Part shown: piece after piece, positions 42,579 to 49,734 of the stretch
Position numbering within the stretch: position 1 is the first letter of the stretch
Layout: each line of letters opens with the position of its first letter
NCBI GenBank assembly: GCA_015059405.1
Contig: SVAL01000001.1
Coordinates: 1-64,000 of the forward strand
Length of the DNA stretch: 64,000 nt
From: Bacillota bacterium
GTDB lineage: Bacteria > Bacillota_I > Bacilli_A > RF39 > UBA660
Reading direction: 5' to 3'
Notes under the pieces: generated by a model
What the model saw: the letters and a program-made list of their open reading frames with translations, nothing else
Told to the model about the DNA's origin: nothing
The model's database searches: none
Made by a program: the position numbers and the translations under genes

Positions 42579-44771
42579 ATGGAATCATTTATTAAAGGTA
42601 ATTATAAGAAGAGTTTGTTTTTAGGTGATAATGGTTATGTAGTTGGTCTTTTTAAGATAAAAGAAACTGATGATGATAATGTTGATTTAATAGGTGAAAC
42701 AGTTGTTTTTACTGGATATTTTCATGAATTAAATGATAATGATACATATATATTCCGAGGTAGTTTTGTTATTCATGCTAAATATGGAGAACAGTTTGTT
42801 GTATCTTCTTATGAAAGATGTATGCCTGAAGAAAAAGATGCAATAGTTGAGTTTTTATCAAGTGGATTATTTAAAGGAATAGGAGAAGCTAAAGCTAAAA
42901 AGATTGTTGATATTTTGGGTAAAGATACTTTTAATATTATTATAGATAATCCAGATAGATTATTACTTGTTCCTGGTATTACTAAAAAAAATATTGAAGT
43001 AATTAGTACTACTTTAGAAGAATATCAATCTAGTTATAAAATAGTACTTGTTTTAAATGATTTAGGATTTGTTACAAAAGATAGTATGATTATTTATAAT
43101 AAATATAAGAATAGAACTTTAGATGTTATAGATACTAATATATATAAGTTATATGAAGATATAAAAGAGATTCCTTTTAAAAAGATAGATCAGATTGCTT
43201 TAAAAAGTGATTATCAAATAGATGATGAAAGAAGATTAAAGGCATCTATTTTATATGTAGTTGAAGAAGTATGTAATACATATGGGCATAGTTATTTATA
43301 TATTGATGAAATATATGGATATGTTAATAGATGTTTAATGACTAGTATAAGTAAAGAAGCTTATGTTAAAGCGTTAGAAAGTTTAATTCTAGATTTAAAG
43401 ATTATTAGAGAAAATGAAAAATATTATTTAAAAGAAATGTATGAAGATGAAGTATTAATAGTAAATAGAATTAAATATTTATTAGGACGTAGTGATGATG
43501 TTTTTAAAAAGATTGATTTAGTTATTAATGAATTAGAAGAATATCAAGATATTAAATATAATGATGAACAGTTACTTGCGATAAAGAGTAGTTTAGAAAA
43601 ACATTTTTTAGTTATTACTGGTGGACCTGGTACTGGTAAGACGACTATTGTAAAAGCAATAGTTGATTTATATAAAGAATTAAATAAAGTAGGATATGAT
43701 AAGTTAAATGAAAAGATAGCACTTCTAGCACCTACTGGAAGAGCATCTAAAAGACTTAGTGAAGCAACACATCTTCCTGCTTATACAATTCATAGATTTT
43801 TAAAATGGAATAAGGAAATGGATAAGTTCCAAGTTAATGAATATAATAAAAGTGATGTAGAATTTGTAATAATTGATGAAGGTAGTATGGTAGATGTAAA
43901 TTTATTTGCATCTTTATTAAGAGGTCTTAGAGCGGATACTAAGATAATTATAGTAGGTGATTATAATCAGTTACCAAGTGTAGGACCAGGACAAGTATTA
44001 AAAGATTTAATTGAGAGTGAAAAGATTAATTTAGTTAAACTTAATTATTTATATAGACAAAGTAGTGATTCTAATATAATTAATTTAGCTTATGATATAA
44101 ATAGTGGAATAGTAAATATAGATAATTTTAATAAAGGATCTGATTTGTTATTAAAAGAAGCAACTAGTAGTGATGTTATGGAACAAATTAAAAAGATTTG
44201 TAATAGTTATAAAAAGATGGATTATAAAGATTTTCAAATATTAGTTCCTATGTATAAATCATTAAATGGAATAGATAATATTAATAAAGTTGCTCAAGAG
44301 ATTTTTAATCCTAAGTCTAAGTTAAAAAATGAATTAAAAGTAGGGGATGTTATTTATAGAGAAGAAGATAAAGTTCTTCAACTTTCTAATATGCCAGAAG
44401 AAAATATTTTTAATGGTGATATAGGGATAATTGATAGTATAGATAAAAAAGAAATAGTTATTAATTTTGATGATAATTATGTTAGATTTACTCCTAGTAA
44501 TTTTAATAAGTTTAAACATGGATATGCGATAAGTATTCATAAAGCTCAAGGTAGTGAGTTTAAGACTGTAGTTATACCAGTTTTAAAGGAATATAATAAG
44601 ATGCTTTATAGAAAACTTTATTATACAGGTGTTACTCGAGCAAAAAGAGAGTTATATATAGTAGGAGATATTAATTATTTAAAACAAGCTTCTATGAATA
44701 ATGATTCTGATATTAGAAGAACTACTATTAAAGATAGATTAATTAATTTATTTGATAAAGATAAAAAGTAA
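42579..44771 (+). CDS. recD2: ATP-dependent 5'-3' helicase RecD2
   Basis: SF1B helicase of the RecD2 type, which works independently of RecBC in DNA repair and fork maintenance. An N-terminal OB-like region (VDLIGETVVFTGYF) precedes HhH-like elements (FLSSGLFKGIGEAKAKKIVDILG, LLVPGITKKNIEVI). Walker A GGPGTGKT is at 348-355. Further motifs are LLAPTGRASKRLSE, Walker B FVIIDEGSMVD, VGDYNQLPSVGPG, LNYLYRQ, HGYAISIHKAQGSEF and LYYTGVTRAKRELYIVG. The start is ATG 42579 with GGAGGTG upstream; a longer in-frame reading from 42519 begins inside the terminator. It has 730 residues, normal length. Confidence 0.95.
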   Translation: MESFIKGNYKKSLFLGDNGYVVGLFKIKETDDDNVDLIGETVVFTGYFHELNDNDTYIFRGSFVIHAKYGEQFVVSSYERCMPEEKDAIVEFLSSGLFKGIGEAKAKKIVDILGKDTFNIIIDNPDRLLLVPGITKKNIEVISTTLEEYQSSYKIVLVLNDLGFVTKDSMIIYNKYKNRTLDVIDTNIYKLYEDIKEIPFKKIDQIALKSDYQIDDERRLKASILYVVEEVCNTYGHSYLYIDEIYGYVNRCLMTSISKEAYVKALESLILDLKIIRENEKYYLKEMYEDEVLIVNRIKYLLGRSDDVFKKIDLVINELEEYQDIKYNDEQLLAIKSSLEKHFLVITGGPGTGKTTIVKAIVDLYKELNKVGYDKLNEKIALLAPTGRASKRLSEATHLPAYTIHRFLKWNKEMDKFQVNEYNKSDVEFVIIDEGSMVDVNLFASLLRGLRADTKIIIVGDYNQLPSVGPGQVLKDLIESEKINLVKLNYLYRQSSDSNIINLAYDINSGIVNIDNFNKGSDLLLKEATSSDVMEQIKKICNSYKKMDYKDFQILVPMYKSLNGIDNINKVAQEIFNPKSKLKNELKVGDVIYREEDKVLQLSNMPEENIFNGDIGIIDSIDKKEIVINFDDNYVRFTPSNFNKFKHGYAISIHKAQGSEFKTVVIPVLKEYNKMLYRKLYYTGVTRAKRELYIVGDINYLKQASMNNDSDIRRTTIKDRLINLFDKDKK

Positions 44772-44804
44772 GAATAATTTATATCTTTTTTTCCATAATA
44801 GTAA

Positions 44805-44816
44805 TGGTATATACCA
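44805..44816. promoter_or_regulatory. 12-base perfect palindrome, possible operator
   Basis: TGGTATATACCA is a perfect inverted repeat 28 bases before the start of the 51-residue gene. It is not followed by a T run, so a terminator is unlikely. A protein-binding site is a speculation. Confidence 0.3.
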
Positions 44817-44843
44817 ATCATATTTTTGGAAAGAAGGATTTAT

Positions 44844-44999
44844 ATGAAAAAGATGATGACTTTATTAGCAATTGGTGCTATTGGTTATACTGGATTTTCT
44901 ATGTATAAAAAATATAATCCAGATTACAAGAAAGATGTAAAAGAATATGTAGATAAAATGGCTAAAAAAGTTAATAAAATGAATGAAAATATGATGTAA
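44844..44999 (+). CDS. 51-residue membrane-anchored protein
   Basis: A small frame with AAGAAGGA as ribosome site. It has an N-terminal hydrophobic helix (MTLLAIGAIGYTGFSMY) and a basic, helical tail (YKKDVKEYVDKMAKKVNKMNENMM). The layout resembles YtxH-type small membrane proteins. A strong hairpin terminator follows the TAA by four bases. Function unknown. Confidence 0.65.
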   Translation: MKKMMTLLAIGAIGYTGFSMYKKYNPDYKKDVKEYVDKMAKKVNKMNENMM

Positions 45000-45002
45000 A
45001 AC

Positions 45003-45032
45003 AAAGACTCTAGCATACCTAGGGTCTTTTTC
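45003..45032 (+). terminator. Intrinsic terminator
   Basis: AAGACTCTAG pairs with CTAGGGTCTT (one T-G pair) around a five-base loop and is followed by T residues. Confidence 0.75.
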
Positions 45033-45087
45033 TTGCTTTTTTTTAAGGTTTATGTTATAATATGAGCATTTCAGAGGGGTGTTATAT

Positions 45088-46017
45088 ATGAGTGAGGCAG
45101 AAAAATTAAGGTTATCATTTGATGGTTGTGGAATAGATCCATATACATTAATGATAAAAATATTTCAAGGGATTCAATATGAAAAAAGTAAGAATCCAAA
45201 TAGATATTATAGTTCTAATCCTAGTGATATTATTCAAATCATTAAGTTTTATTATACGCTAGTATATGATTCAATATCTTTTGATAATTTAAAGAAAGCT
45301 TTTGTTACTAGATATGTAAAAAATGAAAGTGAATTAGAAGAAGTAAATGGTATATCAGCTCATGGTAAGGCAGAAATAGAAGGATTAAGAGAAATGTATG
45401 AATATATACATTCAGAAGATATAGAGTATATGTTTGATATTTATACACTTAAAGATTTACATAGAAAATTATTTTGTAAAGCAGAATTTCCAGAATATGC
45501 GGGAGACTTTAGAAATTGGGATGTATATTTACCAGGTGCAGCAGCAGAACTTTCTGAGTGGAGTATGATTAGACCTAGACTTAATGAACTTGATAAAAAA
45601 GTTTTAGATTTAAGAGAAAGAGCTAAATACTTAAGAGGAAGTTGTGATACAGATGCTTTAATTGCGTATTTAGGTGATTGCGTAGAATTAAATTGTCAAA
45701 TGATTAAAGTACATCCATTTGGTGATGGTAATGGTAGAACAGTTAGAGGATTTACTAATAAATTATTAGAAGATGCTGGACTTCCACCAGTTTATATTAA
45801 AGCAAGAGAAAGAACTGCTTATCATTTAGCTATGAATAAGGCTAATAATGATGGAGATTATACTGATATAAAGAATTTCTATTTATACAAAATATGTGAT
45901 TCAATTATAGAACTAGATATATCTGATAGAGCTAAGAAAACAAATGAAGCTAGAAAAGCAGAAGAACAAGCAGAAGGAATAAAAGTAAAAAAATTAGGAG
46001 AAAAAAGTAGTCAATAG
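45088..46017 (+). CDS. Fic-domain protein
   Basis: A 309-residue protein with the complete Fic active-site motif HPFGDGNGRTVR at residues 209-220. Fic enzymes transfer AMP or another nucleotide part onto hydroxyl side chains of target proteins. The motif is intact, so activity is plausible. The flap region reads EYAGDFRNWDVYLPGAA. The N-terminal third is helical, and a Ser/Glu stretch near residue 81 might serve as a self-inhibitory helix, but the standard motif is not clear. ATG 45088 follows GGGGTG. No antitoxin-like partner gene is adjacent. It lies directly upstream of the second poly-G promoter, separated by a terminator. Confidence 0.88.
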   Translation: MSEAEKLRLSFDGCGIDPYTLMIKIFQGIQYEKSKNPNRYYSSNPSDIIQIIKFYYTLVYDSISFDNLKKAFVTRYVKNESELEEVNGISAHGKAEIEGLREMYEYIHSEDIEYMFDIYTLKDLHRKLFCKAEFPEYAGDFRNWDVYLPGAAAELSEWSMIRPRLNELDKKVLDLRERAKYLRGSCDTDALIAYLGDCVELNCQMIKVHPFGDGNGRTVRGFTNKLLEDAGLPPVYIKARERTAYHLAMNKANNDGDYTDIKNFYLYKICDSIIELDISDRAKKTNEARKAEEQAEGIKVKKLGEKSSQ

Positions 46018-46030
46018 ACTACTTTTTATT
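46002..46030 (+). terminator. Intrinsic terminator of the Fic gene
   Basis: AAAAAGTAGTC and GACTACTTTTT pair around AATA. It insulates the poly-G promoter beginning 35 bases later. Confidence 0.8.
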
Positions 46031-46064
46031 TTGTGTAAATAATATTTTTAGAAGATGTAAAACC

Positions 46065-46092
46065 TTGACAAAAGACCGGGGGGGGGTATGAT
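46065..46092 (+). promoter_or_regulatory. Poly-G spacer promoter of prepilin-BspA gene 2, likely phase-variable
   Basis: TTGACA (46065-46070) and TATGAT (46087-46092) are separated by 16 bases containing nine G residues at 46078-46086. The spacer is identical, base for base, to that of copy 1 except at the edge of the -10, and the 5' leader to the ATG is also nearly identical. The two promoters keep their sequence although synonymous positions in the coding regions have drifted, suggesting selection on the element. Confidence 0.8.
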
Positions 46093-46120
46093 TTTAGTAG
46101 ATAATAGAGGAGTGTGTCAA

Positions 46121-47575
46121 ATGAAGAATAAAAAAGGTTTTACATTAATAGAGTTACTTGCAGTAATAGTAATACTAGGTTTACTTATGGCAATTGCGAT
46201 TCCAAGTGTAACAAAGTATATAACTGAATCAAGAAAGAAGACAGTGGTTAGTACAATAGGAAATTATATGACTGCGATGATAAATGAAGTAAATGATTTA
46301 ACTTATACTTTTACTGAAGCAAATACTATTTATGCAGTACCGATAGAATGTATAGCACTTGAGCGTGGAGGAACAAATCCGTTTGGTGCATGACATCAAG
46401 CAAGTAATGCATATTGGGCATATGTTTTAGTTCAATATGATGATGAAACATCTAGTTATAGATATGGATACACTTTTAAAGATAGTGCAGGATATGGATT
46501 ATATCCAACAACTCAAGCGAAATTAAATGAACAAGGAAAACAAATCCAAACTAATCTTGATATAAAAAGACCAAGAAATGGATTAATAAAAAATGTAACA
46601 GCTATATCTAATTGGAATGGATTTATAGTGGATGATGATACGCAATTAAAAACTCTAAAAGCAACTACAGAAGGTAATGTGGGTGATGGAGAATCTACTT
46701 GTACACTTTTACAAAAAGCAAGTAATTATGAACAAGTGCAACAAGAAGTTAAGGATATGACTTTAGTTAAATGTGCAGAAAATACATATTTTTGGACATA
46801 TAGAGAACAAATAAAAAATATAACATTTGAAGATAGTATAAATATACCTGATAATGCTTATAAATCTTGGGATGTATCTGAAACTGGTAATGGCAAAGTA
46901 ATGGCGTATATTGTTTCTAATAAAGATGATTTATCTTTCTATGATTTATATATTCAAGGCGATGGAGAAATATACTCAAATAAAGATAGTAGATATTTGT
47001 TTCATGAATTTTTAAATGTAGATAATATATATAATTTATCTTTATTAAATACTAGTAGAGCGACAAATATGAGTTATATGTTTTCTAAGACTGGATATAA
47101 TAGTTCTGTATTTAAATTGGATTTGGGATGTAATTTTGATACTAGTAGCGTAACTCATATGACTTTTATGTTTTTTGAAACGGGGTATTTAAGTCCAGTA
47201 TTTACATTAAACTTGGGTAATAAATTTGATACAAGCAATGTTATTTATATGCATTATATGTTTTATGATACTGGGCGATATAGTAACATTTTAAAATTAG
47301 ATTTGGGAAATAAATTTAATACAGCTAAAGTTACTGATATGAGATATATGTTTTTAAATACAGGTTATTCTAGTTCTGTTTTTACTTTAAATTTAGGAGA
47401 TAAATTTGATACTAGTAATGTGACTAAGATGGAGAAAATGTTTAATTATACTGGGTATAAAAGTTCTGCTTTTAAGGTGGATTGTAGCCAATGGAATGTA
47501 GATAAAGTAACAAATCACGATAATTTTAGTACGGGGGTTTCTTCGAAAATAATCCAACCCAATTGGAAACATTAA
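46121..47575 (+). pseudogene. Prepilin-like/BspA repeat protein, copy 2, with an in-frame TGA
   Basis: Same architecture and exactly the same length (1455 bp) as the gene at 8086. It has leader KNKKG then FTLIELLAVIVILG, a pilin-like region, the SWDVSETGNGKVMAYI module and about five BspA/DUF285 repeats. A TGA at 46391-46393 replaces the TGG (Trp) found at 8356-8358 in copy 1. The frame is otherwise open across the full length, and codons before and after differ from copy 1 mostly at silent positions. With standard decoding it yields a 90-residue fragment made of the pilin helix and part of its head, without repeats. It could be a recent pseudogene, a sequencing error, or a site of read-through. 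The real start is ATG 46121 after AGAGGAG; an earlier ATG lies inside the -10 box. Confidence 0.8.
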
Positions 47576-47582
47576 AATATAT

Positions 47583-47605
47583 AAAAGAGACTTTTGTCTC
47601 TTTTT
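47583..47605 (+). terminator. Intrinsic terminator of prepilin-BspA gene 2
   Basis: AAAAGAGAC and GTCTCTTTT pair around TTTT, followed by T residues, eight bases after the stop. Confidence 0.75.
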
Positions 47606-47699
47606 CATTGTTATAAATTAGTTAAATATATGTAAAATAATTAAATAGATGTAACATTTAAATATTTATTATGATATTATAATAATAGAATGGAGTGAT

Positions 47700-48860
47700 A
47701 TGATGGGACTATTTGGAAAGAAACGTTCTAGTGATAAAGTTGATTATGATAAATTAAATGAACTTATTATTTTTAGTAGAAATTTTATGAAGTTTATATT
47801 TAGTGTAAGTATTGTTGCTTTGGTAGTTTTACTTACTTATATAGCTAAAGAATGGAATTTATTTAGTATAGTAGGAGATATTTTATCTATTTTATCACCT
47901 TTCTTTATTGGTATTATTCTAGCTTGGTTGTTAGATCCGATAGTTGATTTTTTTCAAAAGAAGGGTGTTAAAAGAGGAATAGGTGCTACTTTTGTATATG
48001 TACTTTTAATAGTATTAATATTTGTGTTAGGTAGATTATTAATGCCTACTTTGATTGATCAAATTAATGATATGATTGCTGGTGCGCCAGATATTATTAA
48101 AAGTTTAACAGAACATTTTGAAAAGTTTACTGGATGGATTTCAAAGACATATAATGTTGATGGTGAAATTATTAAATCTACTGTAAATGATGTTGTTAAT
48201 AATTTATTATATACTGTTACTGTTGATGGACCTTCATTGGTAGTTAGTATTTTATCTAGTATAGTTAGTGGTGGTATAGATATTTTATTAGGATTCTTAA
48301 TTGGATTTTATATGTTACTTGATTTTGATGATGTTAAAGTTCAACTTGCAAAAGTTATTCCTAATAAACATAGAGATGAAGTAACTGAACTTACTACTAA
48401 GTTAAACAAAACACTTAGAAATTTTGTATATGGTACATTAGTAGTTATGTTTATCTTATTTATTTGTCAAAGTATTGGTATGAGTATTGCTGGTATTTCA
48501 TCACCTTTAGTATTTGCACTTTTCTGTGCTATTACTAATATTATTCCTTATTTAGGACCTTATATAGGTGGTGCTCCTGCAGTAGTTATTGGATTTACAA
48601 TGTCACCTAGTATAGGACTTGGGGTATTTATTTCAGTACTTGTTTGTCAATTATTAGAAAGTTATTTATTAACACCTGTTATTCAAAGTAAGACTATGAA
48701 ATTACATCCAGTTACTATAATAATTGGGTTATTGCTATTTAGTCACTTCTTTGGTATAATTGGTATGTTATTTGCAACACCAGTTATTGCGTGTGGTAAG
48801 ATAATTATTAATTTCTTCATTGAAAAATTTGATTTATTTGATGAAGTAGAAGCTGAATAA
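47700..48860 (+). CDS. AI-2E family permease-like membrane protein
   Basis: A 386-residue polytopic protein of the AI-2 exporter (AI-2E, PF01594) family. The N-terminal helix group includes LSILSPFFIGIILAWLLDPIVDFFQKKG, followed by a soluble amphipathic region (INDMIAGAPDIIKSLTEHFEKF). The conserved C-terminal part contains IDILLGFLIGFYMLLDFD, ALFCAITNIIPYLGPYIGGAPAVVIGF and the KTMKLHPVTIIIGLLLFSHFFGIIGMLFATPV block, a family signature. Members of the family transport varied substrates, so export of autoinducer-2 is not implied. TATAAT at 47678-47683 is a probable -10. Confidence 0.9.
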   Translation: MMGLFGKKRSSDKVDYDKLNELIIFSRNFMKFIFSVSIVALVVLLTYIAKEWNLFSIVGDILSILSPFFIGIILAWLLDPIVDFFQKKGVKRGIGATFVYVLLIVLIFVLGRLLMPTLIDQINDMIAGAPDIIKSLTEHFEKFTGWISKTYNVDGEIIKSTVNDVVNNLLYTVTVDGPSLVVSILSSIVSGGIDILLGFLIGFYMLLDFDDVKVQLAKVIPNKHRDEVTELTTKLNKTLRNFVYGTLVVMFILFICQSIGMSIAGISSPLVFALFCAITNIIPYLGPYIGGAPAVVIGFTMSPSIGLGVFISVLVCQLLESYLLTPVIQSKTMKLHPVTIIIGLLLFSHFFGIIGMLFATPVIACGKIIINFFIEKFDLFDEVEAE

Positions 48861-48864
48861 TAAA

Positions 48865-49049
48865 GATATGTAGAAAAAAGATGAGTATGATTTTATATCT
48901 ATGTAGAGAGCTTATGGTTGGTGAAAATAAGTAAGATATGTTTCAGAAGGCTACTTTTTAGTATCTTCGGTAAAACCGTTATGTTAATTAAGACCAAAAG
49001 TAGGATGGTACCGTGCTTTAGCACTCCTATGTTTTGGTCTTTTATTTTT
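48865..49049 (+). promoter_or_regulatory. T-box riboswitch, alanine-type
   Basis: Leader of the cmk-alaS operon. Stem I elements AGAGAG and GGTTGGTG are followed by a candidate specifier GCT (Ala) at 48950-48952. The conserved T-box sequence ATGGTACCGTGC lies at 49005-49016. A terminator-type helix can form between AGACCAAAA (48991-48999) and TTTTGGTCT (49032-49040), with a T-rich tail. The downstream alaS agrees with an alanine specifier. The 5' limit and promoter are uncertain, since no terminator separates it from the permease gene. Confidence 0.85.
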
Positions 49050-49059
49050 AGGAGGATTT

Positions 49060-49734
49060 ATGAGTTTTAAGATTGCAATTGATGGACCTAGTAGTTCAGG
49101 TAAAAGTACTTTAGCAAAGATGATAGCTAAAAATTTAGGATTTGTTTATATTGATACTGGCGCCATGTATCGAGCGATGGGATATTATTTTTTAAAGAAT
49201 AATTTAGATTTAAATGATATAGAAATAGTTAATAATAATGTTAATAATGTAGATGTAGAACTAAATTATGTTGATGGAGTTTTACAAGTTTTATTAAATG
49301 GTGAAGATATATCTGGTGTTATTAGAAAAGAAGAAGTAGGAAGTGCTGGTAGTATTATTAGTACTTATAAATTAGTTCGTGAAAGATTAGTTTCTCTACA
49401 ACAAAAAATGGCTAGTGTTTGTGATGTTGTTATGGATGGTAGAGATATAGGAACTGTTGTTTTACCAGATGCAAACGTTAAAATCTATTTAAATGCAGAT
49501 TGTCATGAAAGAGCAGTAAGACGTCATAAAGAACTTCTAGAAAAGGGAATAGATAAATCTTTAGAAGAAGTAGAAACTGATTTAAAAGAAAGAGATTATC
49601 GTGATATGAATAGAGAAAATTCACCTTTAAGAAAAGCAAATGATGCGATAGAGATTGATTCTACTAATATGGAAATAGAAGAAGTAGTAGAAATGGTTTT
49701 AAGTATAGTAAAAGAAAAACGAGGAGATAAATAA
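49060..49734 (+). CDS. cmk: Cytidylate kinase
   Basis: Phosphorylates CMP and dCMP. Walker A GPSSSGKST is at residues 9-17, the YIDTGAMYRAMG motif follows, then VVMDGRDIGTVVLPDANVKIYLNA and RDYRDMNRENSPLRKANDAIEIDST near the end; all are characteristic. It has 224 residues, normal size. It lies directly after the alanine T-box and its stop overlaps the alaS start (TAATG). A nucleotide kinase is therefore placed under tRNA-Ala control, apparently as a passenger of alaS. Confidence 0.96.
   Translation: MSFKIAIDGPSSSGKSTLAKMIAKNLGFVYIDTGAMYRAMGYYFLKNNLDLNDIEIVNNNVNNVDVELNYVDGVLQVLLNGEDISGVIRKEEVGSAGSIISTYKLVRERLVSLQQKMASVCDVVMDGRDIGTVVLPDANVKIYLNADCHERAVRRHKELLEKGIDKSLEEVETDLKERDYRDMNRENSPLRKANDAIEIDSTNMEIEEVVEMVLSIVKEKRGDK

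Noticed and set aside
46088-46120. Alternative upstream start (ATG 46088) for pilin copy 2
   Set aside because: This ATG lies inside the -10 box and would precede the transcription start; ATG 46121 has the correct ribosome site and matches copy 1.
46391-46393. TGA as a general Trp codon (genetic code 4)
   Set aside because: Trp is TGG in all conserved genes, no other gene is interrupted by TGA, and reading through the dnaI TGA would add a short unrelated tail running into the next gene's start region.
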